DNA of 64,000 nt from Anolis sagrei (Eukaryota > Chordata > Lepidosauria > Squamata > Anolidae), in NCBI RefSeq assembly GCF_037176765.1, contig NC_090024.1:243661571-243725570 (forward strand). The letters are read 5' to 3'. Shown here one piece after another: positions 53,437 to 63,417 of the stretch. Numbering within the stretch: position 1 is the stretch's first letter; every line of letters starts with the position of its first letter. The notes below the pieces were generated by a model, which was not told where the DNA came from, did no database searches, and worked only from the letters and a program-made list of their open reading frames with translations. A program made the translations under genes and the position numbers.

Positions 53437-54428
53437 TTCCTGAGGAATCTGTATAAGGATCAAGTAGCAACAGTCAGAACTGACCACGGAACAACTGACT
53501 GGTTCAAGATTGGGAAAAGCGTGCAGCAGGGTTGTCTACTCTCCCCCAACCTATTCAACTTGTTTGCAGAACACATCATGCGATGTGCAGGGCTTGACGA
53601 ATGCAAGGCTGGGGTGAAAATGGCTGGGAGAAACATTAACAACCTTAGATATGCAGATGACACCACTTTGATGGCCAAAAGCGAGGAGGAGCTGAGGATC
53701 CTTCTAATCAAGCAGAAAAAGGAAAACGCAAAAGCTGGGTTGCAGCTAAACATAAAAAAAGCCAAGGTTATGGCAACAAGAATGACTGACAACTGGGAAA
53801 TAGAGGGAGAAAATGTGGAGGCCGTGACAAACTTTGTATTTCTAGGTGCAAAGATGACTGCAGATGCAGACTGTGGCCAGGAAATCAGAAGACGCTTCCT
53901 TCTTGGGAGGAGAGCAATGACAAATCTTGGTAAAATAGTGAAGAGACATCACACTGGCAACAAAGATCCGCATAGTCAAAGCAATTGTATTCCTTCCCCG
54001 TAGTCACCTATGGATGTGAGAGCTGCACCATAAGGAAGGCAACGGAAGAGAGATGCTTTTGAGCTGTGGTGCTGGAGGAAAGTTCTGAGAGTGCCTTGGA
54101 CCGCGAGAAGATCCAACCAGTTCATCCTCCAGGAAATAAAGCCCGACTGCTCACTGAAGGGAAGGATATGAGAGGCCAAGATGAAGTCCTTTGGCCACAT
54201 CATGAGAAGAAAGGAAAGCTTAGAGAAGACAATGATGCTGGGGAAAATGGAAGGAAAAAGGAAGAGGGGCCGACCAAGGGCAAGATGGATGGATGGGATC
54301 CTTGAAGTGACTGGATTGACCTTGAAGGAGCTGGGGGTGGTGACGGCCAACAGGGAACTCTGGCGTGGGCTGGTCCATGAGGTCACGAAGAGTCGGAAAT
54401 GACTGGACGAATGAACAACAACAAAAAG
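53437..54428 (+). mobile_element. RTE-BovB LINE, 5'-truncated
   Basis: The frame 53521-54003 encodes RT with the QQGCLLSPNLFNLFAEHIMR motif, then NNLRYADDTTLMAKSEEELR (YADD catalytic box), then NFVFLGAKMTADADCGQEIR. After frameshifts come HIMRRKESLEKTMMLGKMEG and ELWRGLVHEVTKSRK. The 3' end is an (ACAACA) tail after ATGACTGGACGAATGAACAA. This is the RTE-BovB family, known to be shared by squamates and ruminants through horizontal transfer. A small further piece lies at 57677-57735. Confidence 0.93.
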
Positions 54429-54439
54429 GTCTCCCTAGC

Positions 54440-54998
54440 ACAAGATGAAGTTCAACAGTGACAAATGCAAGAGACTCCACTTAGTCAGAAAAAATGAAAT
54501 GCAAAGATACAGAATGGTGGACGCCTGGCTCAAGAGGAGTACGTGTGGAAAAGATCTAGGAGTCCTCGTGGGGAGGAAGGTGTACACGAGGCAACAATGT
54601 GATGTGGTGGCAAAAAAATCCAGTGGGATTTTGGCCTGCATCAATAGTGCCTAGATCCAGGGAAGTCATGCTCCACATGCTATATTCTGCCCTGAATATT
54701 GTGTCCAATTCCGGGCTCCACAATTGAAGGGTAGCCATATTGAAGAGAGATACTGACAAGCTGGAATGTGTCCAGAGGAGGGTGACTAAAATGATAAAAG
54801 GTCTGAAGAACAAGCCCTATGAGGAGCGGCTTAAGGAGCTGGGTATGTTTAGCCTGAAGAAGAAAAGACTGAGAGGAGACATAATGAGGGCCATGTTAAA
54901 TACGTGATAGGAAGTCATAGGGGGGAGGGAGCAAGCTTGTTTTCTGCTGCCCTGGAGACTAGGACGCAGTGGAATAATGGCTTCAAACTACAGGAAAA
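54440..54998 (+). mobile_element. CR1 LINE fragment, older copy
   Basis: KFNSDKCKRLHLVRKNEMQR, STCGKDLGVLVGRKVYTRQQ and then [20 protein letters not shown] in several frames. The 3' end is replaced by a family-B hAT end at 55000. Confidence 0.88.
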
Positions 54999-54999
54999 T

Positions 55000-55069
55000 A
55001 CTGTTGTTTTCTGATGGTCTTTTTTTTTACCCCTCTGACACCCCCTTGCGATTCCCAGGTTGAGAAACG
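55000..55069 (+). mobile_element. hAT family B right end scrap
   Basis: AAAATACTGTTGTTTTCTGA TGG through CCAGGTTGAGAAACGCTGG. It directly precedes duplicate copy 2, as at 52105. Confidence 0.75.
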
Positions 55070-55752
55070 CTGGTCTACAGCAATCAATTATCTCATTGGT
55101 CTAAGCTGGCTATACAGATATCCATTGGCTCTTTATAATTCTAACAGAGAGGAAGGCACATGTGGGATCTTAACGATGGCACAACTATCGTCTCTTGTTC
55201 TCTGGCCATGAACACTCAGTTGGAAAGCATCTCTAGTTCGGTACTTCAGACGGCTGGGAAATTAAGGGATGAATTAGGGAGTCATTTGTGTCCAACATTG
55301 GTCCTTGGTAGCTCTTTCTCTACACATCAACATTTTTGCAAACAAAACGTCCTCTGCAAAAGCAGGCAGGTGGGATTTTCAATCCTTGGGGGCATCCGTG
55401 AAAATCCCTTTTTTAAAACTGCGTCTCCTTCAATGCAATTTCAACATGACTTTATGTACCACTGCATTATACAATTCTGTAGTCTAACTTAAATGCAATT
55501 CTGACATGACTTCAATTAATACAACCCTGATGTGAATTTCTGTACACCTTCTACCTTCCTATACTTCCTTCCAGTGCTAAACACTGACAAATCCTAACTG
55601 ACAAAATAAAGGCCCTTCCAAAGCCAGTAGGATCCGATCCTTCCCAGTTCCTTAAAGAGACAGGACGTTAGATTAGAGCTTCTGGTGGTACGATAGTGCT
55701 ACAAAATCCCTTTACATACTGATCTAATCTAGACTAATAAAGTTGTGATTTT
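55070..55752. repeat. Local duplicate of about 0.65 kb, copy 2
   Basis: Collinear with 52106-52732 (TCTACAGCAATCAATTATCT...CATGAACACTCAGTTGGAAA), with small gaps. The two copies share the upstream hAT end, so the duplicated unit includes it. Confidence 0.75.
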
Positions 55753-55837
55753 GTGTATTATGTTGATTGTTGGTTGACGAGGCAATAAAACTGCTCCGAC
55801 ACACAGCCATAAAGCAATAAACCAATTAGCTTGGCCC

Positions 55838-55978
55838 AATTCTATCATTGGTGGGGTTCAGAATGTTCTGTGATTGTAGGTGAACTATACATCCCAGCAA
55901 CTACAACTCCCAAATGTCAAGGTCTATTTTCCCCAAACTCCACCAGTGTTCACATTTGGGCATAGTGAGTATTCGTGT
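55838..55978 (-). mobile_element. hAT family B fragment, split by PLE
   Basis: Reverse-orientation family B body (CAGCAACTACAACTCCCAAA, CACATTTGGGCATAGTGAGT). It continues at 56557-56810 after the PLE insertion; TATTCGTGTAG at 55968-55978 is repeated at about 56557-56568. Confidence 0.75.
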
Positions 55979-56037
55979 AGATGGGTTGTTGTAGGTTTTT
56001 CCGGGCTATATGGCCATGTTCTGGGGGCAATTTTTCT

Positions 56038-56078
56038 CCTGACGTTTCGCCTGCATCTATGGCAAGCATCCTCAGAGG
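56038..56078 (-). ncRNA. Hammerhead-ribozyme-like motif in PLE (best copy)
   Basis: The 41-nt - strand sequence has, in order: CCU, CUGAGGA, U, a 6-bp stem II (GCUUGC with GCAGGC, loop CAUAGAU), GAAA, C, GUC and AGG. CCU pairs with AGG as stem I, and stem III is reduced to almost nothing. That is the minimal hammerhead form described for Penelope-like elements, thought to act as dimers. Confidence 0.55.
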
Positions 56079-56147
56079 TAGTGAGGTCTGTTGGAACTAG
56101 GCAAAATGGGTCTATATATCTGTGGAATGACCAGGGTGCTGGAGCTA

Positions 56148-56516
56148 GGTAGGAAGGGATCCCACTGGAGCATTGCAACACACCCAAATACCTGGGAGTC
56201 ACTTTGGACCTACAAGAAGCACTGCCTGAACATCAAGCAAAAAGTGGGCGCTAGAAACATCATCATACGAAAGCTGACAGGCACAACCTGGGGATCACAA
56301 CCAGATACAGTGAAGGCATCTGCCCTTGCGCTGTGCTACTCCGCTGCTGAGTATGCATGCCCAGTGTGGAACACATCTCACCACACTAAAACAGTGGATG
56401 TGGCTCTTAATGAGACATGCTGCATTATCACGGGGTGTCTGCGCCCTACACCACGGGAGAAATTACACTGTCTAGTCGGTATCGCACCACCTGACATCCA
56501 CCGGGACAAAGGACTT
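56148..56516 (+). mobile_element. Jockey/I-group LINE fragment
   Basis: Encodes TYKKHCLNIKQKVGARNIII and RKLTGTTWGSQPDTVKASAL through NETCCIITGCLRPTPREKLH. Truncated at both ends; same family as 25859-27231. Confidence 0.85.
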
Positions 56517-56556
56517 TTGTTTGCTGGGGCTAGCTGTGAATGTTTCAGCTGATCAC

Positions 56557-56962
56557 CTATTCGTGTAGAGTTTGGTCCAGACCCATCATTGTTTGAGTCC
56601 AAAGCAATCTCTGGATGTAGGTGAACTGCAACTCCAAAACCAAAGGACACTGCCCACCAAACCCTTCCAGTATTTTCAGTTGGTCATGGGAGTGCTTTGT
56701 GCCAAGTTTGGTTCAATTCCATTGTTGGTGAGGTTCAGAATGCTCTTTGATTGTAGGTGAACTATAAATCCCAGCAACTACAACTACAACTCTCAAATGT
56801 CAAGGTCTTGTTGTTGTTCATTTTTCATTTTTTTTAGTGAAGGACATACACTGGGTTGTTAGGTGTCTTGTGTCCAAATTTGGTGTCAATTCGTCCAGTG
56901 GTTTTTGAGTTCTGTTAATAACACCAACGAACATTACATTTTTATTTATATAGATAGATAAT
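56557..56962 (-). mobile_element. hAT family B remainder and unassigned repeat end
   Basis: 56557-56810 is family B in reverse (TGTAGGTGAACTGCAACTCC). 56815-56950 holds TGTCCAAATTTGGTGTCAAT...AACGAACATTACATTTTTAT, a phrase typical of another dispersed repeat whose class I cannot name. Confidence 0.55.
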
Positions 56963-57357
56963 AATAGTGCTAAACCCCAACTGACAGATCCTAACTGACA
57001 AAATAACAGACATTCCAAAGTCAGGAGGAACCGATCCCTCCCAGATCCTTAAAGTAGATTAGAGCTTTATATACTGATCTAGACTAGTAAACTTTTGTGA
57101 CTTGAAAAGAAATAAATCATCTTCATTGTGAAGAATTTATTCTTTATACAGTCATGAAATATAGAAAAGAGAGAGAGAGAGAGAGAAAGGGGGGGGGGAG
57201 ACAGAAATTTACGTGTGGGGATGGGATAGAAAGTGGACAGGGAAAAATTGGAGGTCTTATTTCTTTATATTTATATTATATTTTGTAGCACTATTGTGCC
57301 ACCAGAATACTTATATTATAATATTATATTATCATTATATTCTTTATATTTATATTA
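56963..57357. other. Tail of local duplicate (copy 3) plus simple sequence
   Basis: 56963-57095 matches the ends of the 52.1 and 55.1 kb duplicates (CTAAACCCCAACTGACAGAT). The rest is a (GA)n run near 57170-57188, a G run of 9, and AT-rich TATTATA stretches. Confidence 0.55.
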
Positions 57358-57735
57358 AATGTGAACACTGGTGGAGTTTGGGGAAAATAGACCTTGACAA
57401 TTGGGTAGTTGTAGTTGCTGGGATTTATAGTTCACCTACAATCAAAGAGCATTCTGAAATCCACCAATGATAGACTTGAACCAAACTTGGCACACAGAAC
57501 TCCCGTGACCAAGAGAAAGTACTGGAAGGGTTTGGTGGGCATTGACCTTGAGTTTTGGAGTTGTAGTTCACCTACATCCAGAAAGCACTGTGGACTCAAA
57601 CACTGATGGATCTGGACCAAACTTGGCACAAATACTCAATATACCCATATGTGAACACTGCTGGAGTTTGAGGGTAACTGCTTATTAGAGGGAAGGATAG
57701 TAGAGGCCAAGATGAAGTACTTTGGCCACATCATG
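57358..57735 (+). mobile_element. hAT family B fragment and BovB scrap
   Basis: 57358-57672 is the family B interior (GGGTAGTTGTAGTTGCTGGG). 57677-57735 (AACTGCTTATTAGAGGGAAG...TTTGGCCACATCATGA) matches BovB at about 54145-54210. Confidence 0.7.
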
Positions 57736-57870
57736 AATCATAGAATCAAAGAGTTGGAAGAGACCTCATGGGCCATCCAGTCCAACCCCTTTCTGCCAAG
57801 AAGCAGGAATATTGCATTCAAATCACCCCTGACAGATGGCCATCCAGCCTCTGCTTAAAAGCTTCCAAAC
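57736..57870 (-). mobile_element. CR1 3' end
   Basis: AATCATAGAATCAAAGAGTT...CCAACCCCTTTCTGCCAAG, the CR1 terminus in reverse, about 135 bp. Confidence 0.85.
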
Positions 57871-58172
57871 CTACATCCACTGAGAACACTGTGGACTCAA
57901 AGAATGTTGGAGCTGGACCAAACTTGGCACGAATATTCAATATGCCCATTTGTGAACACTGATGGAATTTGGGGGAAATAGACTTGACATTTGGGAGTTG
58001 TATTTGCTAGGATGTATAGTTCACCTACAATGAAAGAGTATTCTGAATCCCACCAAGGATAGTATTGGGACAAACTTCCCACACAGAACCCCCATGACCA
58101 ATAGAAAATACTGTGTTTTCTGATGGTCTTTGGCAACCAGGGGGTCCTGACCAACAGGTTGTGAAACGCTGG
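57871..58172 (+). mobile_element. hAT family B right part
   Basis: Interior modules to the right end AGGTTGTGAAACGCTGG, followed by TCTAGAGAAATCAATTATCT, the beginning of a fourth local duplicate, which the PLE then cuts off. Confidence 0.75.
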
Positions 58173-58194
58173 TCTAGAGAAATCAATTATCTTT

Positions 58195-58866
58195 ACAGAA
58201 AACCCACACACACAGATAGATATCTACAGAAAAACTCCAACCATCACCCAAGTCAAAAAAGAAGCACCATCAAAGCCTTGGCAGACTGTCCAAAAAGAAT
58301 ATGCGAAGCCCACCTCCCTCAAGAGGAACTGAACCACCTCAACTGGGCTCTCCAGGCCCATGGAGACTCCACCTCAGACATCAGAAGATACCAGAAGACA
58401 ACCGAGAAGAAGCCACGAGAGTCAAGATGAAGACCCACCCAGAGGAAAAGGGTTCTTGCCAGACATCAAGGGAACCACTGACCGCAGAGGGAAGCTGATG
58501 AGGAAACACAACATACAACTATCTACAGACCCACCAAGAAAATCCAACAAATGCGACGTTCAGCAAAGGACAAGAGGGATCCTCTCACCTCTGCAGGAGT
58601 CTACCGTATACCATGCAGCTGTGGACAAGTCTACAGAGGGACCACCAAACGCAGCAGCATTGCCCAACACACACATCAAGGAACATGAAAGGCACTGCAG
58701 ACTACTTCAGCCAGAGAAGTCATCCATAGCAGAGCACCTGAGGAACCAACCTGGACACAGCATATTATTGGAGAACACAGAAATGCTGGACCACGCTCAC
58801 AACCACCATGTCAGAATACACAGAGAAGCCATTGAAATCCACAAGAAGCATGTAGACAACCCTTCG
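58195..58866 (+). mobile_element. Penelope-like element coding fragment (RT thumb and GIY-YIG)
   Basis: Frames read YRKPTHTDRYLQKNSNHHPS, KALADCPKRICEAHLPQEEL and then, after shifts, IKEHERHCRLLQPEKSSIAE, HLRNQPGHSILLENTEMLD and HREAIEIHKKHVDN. This is the end of the PLE reverse transcriptase and its GIY-YIG endonuclease. Several frameshifts make it dead. The same endonuclease end is seen on the - strand at 63575-64000. Confidence 0.88.
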
Positions 58867-60115
58867 TGACTTCATGGACCACCCCATGCCGAAGCTCTTT
58901 GTTGACAGTCACCACCCCCACTGCTTCAGAGTCAAGCCAGTCGCTTCAAGGACTCATAGATCTTACATTCCAGGTTCCTAGGGTGTGTTGATCTTTAGAT
59001 CCATTTAGTTTTCTTAGCAAGAATACTGAGGTGGGTTGTCATGGTAGAGAGGTCTTTCCCTATCTAAACTCAAAGCTAGCTTGGAGACGAAGTAGTTAGA
59101 CCTTCTTCCAATGGCAGAGAAATCCTGGGATATTCTCCACCCTAGTGCTGAGTTGCTATTTTAGAAAGAGCAGGTCTTTCCCTATCCAAACTCAGAACTA
59201 GTTTTAAAGGCAAGAGGTTAATACTTACGATGGCTTGCCTGAGCTGGCCTGACTTGACCACAAGCACATCTGAGTCTTTTGGTATACTGTAGAAGGCAGA
59301 AGAGCTTCTCAAAATGGAGATTTCATCCCCAGGAAAAGGGGCGGTCTCAAGATCAAAAATATACTTTTGCAAGCCAACAGCAGCAAAGGCTTTGCAGGCT
59401 GATTTCAAGCCTCTGTTAATGGTTAACTATCAGGGTGTTGCTGAGACTGTAACAACCCTGGAAGACATGCAAAAAAGAGTGCTATTTCCTACAACTATGG
59501 GGCAATGCAAATCAAACTCCTGGGAGATGGAACACTGAGGCACATTCAAACAGCCTGTTTGATACTCTTTGGACAACATGAAGGCGTTTCTATGACCCTG
59601 GGCCTCTCTCTCTCTCGCCTCCTGGTGATCCTGACACTCCTTTGCACTTTCAATTCCAATCGATCAGCCCTATCTAAACCACCAGCCCCATCAAGGTCAA
59701 ATCCCTCGTTAGCTGGCTGAGAACTATCCTCCCTTCCTGCCTCCTCCCTTCCTTCATCAGGCACTCACTCTCAGTAGTTTCACTTTGCCCAGCGTCAACC
59801 CTTGCTGTGGGAAACAACTGAACTTCTGCCCCCTGGTCCTGGTCTTCCTCGTCTAACACAGGAACATCCTTGCTTTGCATCTGACTCTGAATCTGAATCT
59901 GAATCTCATCATCCCCATCAGAATCATTGACACCATCACTCTGTGAGTCCAGCTGAGTCACAACACCTACAATCAAAGAGCCCACAATAGATCTGCACCA
60001 AACTTGGCACACTACCTACTTGGCCAACATTGAATACTGGTGGGGCTGGGGGGGCTGTTTATGAATTCTGGGAGTTGTAGTTCACCAACACCAAAAAGGA
60101 AGAGAAGGTTCCTAA
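58867..60115. other. Unassigned intronic sequence
   Basis: A phrase AGGTCTTTCCCTATC(T/C)AAACTCA occurs at about 59069 and 59173, so there is a small internal duplication. A - strand Asp/Gln/Glu-rich frame (59674-60012) has an (IQIQSQ) repeat and may be retroelement-derived, but this is not supported further. 59960-60110 contains family-B hAT words. Confidence 0.25.
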
Positions 60116-60537
60116 TATCAGAGTGAGACCCTTGGGTCTATGCACAGCGGAATTGAGGTTACCAGATCACACAGACGCAAAACAGGACTCACTGCAGTTT
60201 TCAGTTTCAAAAATAACAAAGTTTATTTAGCACATCTTAAGACAGGTCTACTTCCAAGCGGACTACATCTTGAACACTGCAAAGCACAGCACACAACAGT
60301 TTTCAGACCATCTGCTTATCTCGTTTCTCTCTGGCTGGATCCTCCCTTTTTCTTCCCAGGCAGGAAACTGAGTTATCTAACTTCTGTCAAGGTCTTTACT
60401 CTCTCTGCCTCTAGCAACAATAATTCTAGCATACAATTGAACATAACTGAATCCATTTTGAATACATATGAACACCATTGTTAAACATATTGAAACTCAT
60501 TGAAAAACATACATGCATACATTCAATAATCCTGACA
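60116..60537 (-). mobile_element. Possible solo LTR, second family (fossil)
   Basis: About 422 bp between identical 5-bp sequences CCTAA (60111-60115 and 60538-60542). In reverse it starts TGTCAGGATTATTG and contains TAAATAAACTTTGTTATTTT, a typical LTR polyadenylation region. The other end is not a perfect CA. It sits inside a hAT family B remnant. Confidence 0.5.
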
Positions 60538-60542
60538 CCTAA

Positions 60543-60612
60543 CCCAGGTGACCCCTCTGACACCCCCTCATGACCCCCTCAGGGGTTCTGACCCCCAGGT
60601 TGAGAAACACTA
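60543..60612 (+). mobile_element. hAT family B right end
   Basis: GGTGACCCCTCTGACACCCC...CAGGTTGAGAAACACTA, the right terminus of family B, probably the other side of the LTR target. Confidence 0.7.
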
Positions 60613-60689
60613 CCCTAAATGGTTTGTGACCTGCTTATCTTTGTGACTACATATTCCCTTGCAAACCTGCACGATCTCTAAGATCTCCT

Positions 60690-60781
60690 GTTACAGGCAC
60701 AGTTGGTGGGAATGAGAGAGAGGACCTTGGTGGTGGCCCCTCGGCTCTGGAAGTCCCTCCCCAGGGAGATTAGGCTGGTAC
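60690..60781 (+). mobile_element. L2-like fragment, host of the next hAT
   Basis: CACAGTTGGTGGGAATGAGA...GTGGTGGCCCCTCGGCTCTG is the L2 C-terminal coding (VVAPRLW). It is interrupted after GCTGGTAC and resumes at 61289. Confidence 0.7.
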
Positions 60782-61288
60782 TAGGGCTGGGCAACCACGG
60801 AAAAATTTGTTTCTAAACTCGATTCGTTTTTAGGGGGTTTTTGCGTTTCGTTATTTAAAAGAATTCCGAAATTTTCCTTAAAAAAGGGTTAGATATTTAC
60901 GAAATTTCGGAAATTACGAAACAATTTCGAAACAATTACGAATCGATTACGAATTGATTCGTTAATGGCGGCCGCGATCGCGCAATACGCTAAAAAAACT
61001 TCTGAAGCTTCCCTCTCCCTCTGTTGTTGGCTGTTGGTGTGATAATTATATATTTTTTTCACTGAGAAAACAAACAGCAACCCTAAAACTTGCACCAGAC
61101 ATGCGGAAATAATAATGAAACATTTACGAATCAATAACGAATGAATTCCGGAACAATTACGAAACGAATTGGAAAAATTCGTTTCGTTTTTTAGTTGCTC
61201 CTGAATGGTTCAATATCGCTTCGTTATAAAAAAAAATAACGAATTTTTAACGAATTACGAAATTATGAAACGAAACCGCCCAGCCCTA
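60782..61288. mobile_element. hAT family C, 507 bp, with perfect 8-bp TSD
   Basis: Ends TAGGGCTGGGC and GCCCAGCCCTA are exact inverted repeats, and the duplications GCTGGTAC (60774-60781 and 61289-61296) are identical. The interior is made of TTACGAA/TTCGTAA-like words on both strands, giving extensive self-complementarity, with one GC-rich island (GGCGGCCGCGATCGCG near 60968). No coding. Confidence 0.9.
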
Positions 61289-61331
61289 GCTGGTACCCAC
61301 CCTGTCCATCTTCTCCAAAGACTTAAAACGT

Positions 61332-61703
61332 AGATGGTCTATTGTGCTTGTAAGAAGACAATTCCCCAGATAACTTGGCCCAGCCAGGACCCAAAATATT
61401 GTCCTTGCACTTTACTACTGTTCTGTACCCGAAGTTATAATGCTCCTTCTTACATTGCCCTCTATCCCTACTGTTACCATTTGACTTAGGCAGTTTATCC
61501 ATCAGCCCTATGCTCACAATGCCCAGAAATTGATTATTTTGCAGATTCATTGGTTGTGGTTTGATGGTTGTGCTTATATTTTGTTATAACGTTGTTGTTT
61601 TATTCTGTTTTATGCTGCCATTGATGTATTTTAGTGTGTTATATTTCAACTATGTTGATCGGGCTCATCCCCATATAAGCTGCCCTGAGTCCCTCTGGGG
61701 AGA
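61332..61703 (+). repeat. Direct repeat of about 370 bp (left) flanking a LINE
   Basis: An L2-type 3' region, from GATGGTCTATTGTGCTTGTA to CCTGAGTCCCTCTGGGGAGA, repeated at 62426-62940 on the other side of the LINE, with a modest number of differences. Confidence 0.8.
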
Positions 61704-62425
61704 TTTATTTATTTGTCGTGTCAGGGCAACCAGTCAATTGTATTACATTTCTAACAGAACAAAACAAACAAACAGACAAAACACAAAATTTGCAAGCTTG
61801 GTAGTTGATTAAATGTCCTTTGACCAGTATCTGGCCACTTGGAGTGCCTCTGGTGTTACTATAAGAGGGTCCTCCATTGTGCATGTGGCAGGGCTCAGGT
61901 TGCATTGCAGCAGATGGTCAATGGTTTGCTCCTCTCTGCACTCACATGTCGTGGATTCCACTTTGTGGCCCCATTCCTGAAGGTTGGCTCTGCATCTCGT
62001 GGGGCCAGAGCGCAGTCTGTTCAGCACCTTCCAAGTCGCCCAGTCCTCTGTGTGCCCAGGAGGGAGTCTCTCATTTGGTATCAGCCATGGATTGAGGTTC
62101 TGGGTTTGAGCCTGCCACTTTTGGACTCTCGCTTGCTGAAGTGTTCCAGCGAGTGTCTCTGTAGATCTTAGAAAACTATGTTTGGATTTAAGTCGTTGAC
62201 GTGCTGGCTGATACCCAAACAGGGGATGAGCTGGAGATGTCTCTGCCTTGGTCCTTTCACTATTGGCTGCCACTTCCCGGCGGATGTCAGGTAGTGCAAT
62301 ACCAGCTAAGCAGTGTAATTTCTCCAGTGGTGTAGGGCGCAGACACCCCATGATAATGCAGCATGTCTCATTAAGAGCCACATCCACTGTTTTAGTGTGG
62401 TGAGATGTGTTCCACACTGGGCATT
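61704..62425 (-). mobile_element. Jockey/I-group LINE, 5'-truncated
   Basis: The - strand frame (to 61809) encodes VWNTSHHTKTVDVALNETCC, RPTPLEKLHCLAGIALPDIR, WQAQTQNLNPWLIPNERLPP and ECREEQTIDHLLQCNLSPAT, open for about 200 codons. An (AAAT)n tail and a GTCAGGGCAACCAGTCAATT terminus lie at the 61704 side. Confidence 0.88.
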
Positions 62426-62940
62426 GTGATCCATTGTGTTTGTGAGAAGACAACTCCCCAGATAACTTGGCCCAGCCAGGACGCAAAATATTGTCCTGTA
62501 TTGTACTACTGTTCTGTACCCGAAGTTATAATGCTCCTTCTTACATTGCCCTCTATCCCTACTGTTACCATTTGACTTAGGCAGTTTATCCATCAGCCCT
62601 ATGCTCACAATGCCCAGAAATTGATTATTTTGCAGGTTCATTGCTTGTGGTTTGATGGTTGTGCTTACACTTTGTTATACAGTTGTTTTATTCTGTTTTA
62701 TGCTGCCATTGATGTATTTTATGTGTTATATTTCAACTATGTTGATTGGGCTCATTCCCATGTAAGCTTCTTCTTTGGAGGCTTTTAAACAGAGGCTGGA
62801 TGGCCATCTGTCAGGGGTGCTTTGAATGCAATATTCCTGCTTCTTGGCAGAATGGGGTTGGACTGGATGGCCCATGAGGTCTCTTCCAACTCTTTGATTC
62901 TATGATTCTATAAGCTGCCCTGAGTCCCTCTGGGGAGATG
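62426..62940 (+). repeat. Direct repeat (right), containing a CR1 insertion
   Basis: Same L2-type 3' region as 61332-61703, split at about 62766-62912 by a CR1 3' end in + orientation (GAGGCTTTTAAACAGAGGCT to GATTCTATGATTCTAT). Without the CR1 the two repeats are of similar length. Confidence 0.8.
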
Positions 62941-63093
62941 GAGGCGGAGTGCAAAAATAAAGGTATTATTAGCATTCTTAAATGAGATATTTTCCCCCCA
63001 TTTGATGTTGAATTGATAAAATGCCTGCTTCTTAATGCTGTGTTGTAAGTATCACATTGTAAAGGAGTGTATTCTTGTGTTTGTGTGTTTTAG
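62941..63093 (+). other. End of intron 3
   Basis: Tail of the L2-like sequence (GGCGGAGTGCAAAAATAAAGG), then about 100 bp of unique DNA leading to the acceptor GTTTTAG at 63093. Confidence 0.6.
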
Positions 63094-63246
63094 AATCCTC
63101 CCACTTTCCAGTGCGGTCACAATTTCATTTGATGTGCATGTGAAATTTGTAGTAGGAGTAACCAACTTTTCTGATGGACAATTCGATTTTATAATTCATT
63201 CTTGTGGGATCACACTTGGGGCCATTGATGTCAAGCTCTTGGGTGG
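63094..63246 (+). CDS. BPIFB-like gene, coding exon 4
   Basis: A 153-base exon from the acceptor at 63093 to the donor GGTGG|GTGAGT at 63246. One base completes the split Ile codon of exon 3, then ILPLSSAVTISFDVHVKFVV, GVTNFSDGQFDFIIHSCGIT and LGAIDVKLLG. It ends in phase 2, so the gene continues past the window. The strand-turn-strand pattern followed by a Cys and a T-L-G-x-I-x-V-K-L-L box is the clearest family mark: BPI-fold proteins have a conserved Cys here (one partner of the N-domain disulfide), and BPIFB members, recalled from memory, have C-x-x-x-L-G-x-I-x-V-K-L-L. With exons 1-3 it gives about 157 residues of the roughly 450-480 usual for the family. Confidence 0.8.
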
Positions 63247-63417
63247 GTGAGTATGTGTTTTTTTCCTGCAAGTGTTCCTATTCTTTGTGCTGCGAACGAC
63301 GAGTCATTATCTTCATTTGGTACTGAGAAAGCTATCACAGAATTGTATTGTCGAAGGTTCAAAATGTAATAACCCTACAGTGCAGATGCACTCTCAATGG
63401 ACAGTATCTAACTCTGT

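Larger units (their letters stand above)
55979..56556 (-). mobile_element. Penelope-like element end with LINE nested inside
   Basis: Starts ATGGGTTGTTGTAGGTTTTT, runs through CTCCTGACGTTTCGCCTGC to GCTGGAGCTAGG (56147), and resumes at 56517 with GACAAAGGACTTTTGTTTGC to GATCACC. It is flanked by an 11-bp direct repeat, TATTCGTGTAG. The LINE 56148-56516 lies within it. Confidence 0.75.
49182..63093 (+). other. Intron 3 of BPIFB-like gene (about 13.9 kb)
   Basis: An unusually large intron beside its 1.3- and 2.2-kb neighbours, almost entirely mobile DNA (entries below). 49182-49380 is unassigned. The acceptor is TTGTGTGTTTTAG at 63081-63093. Confidence 0.7.

Noticed and set aside
59674-60012. 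Acidic Gln-rich - strand frame
   Set aside because: No start or splice context and no similarity recognised; may be retroelement-derived.
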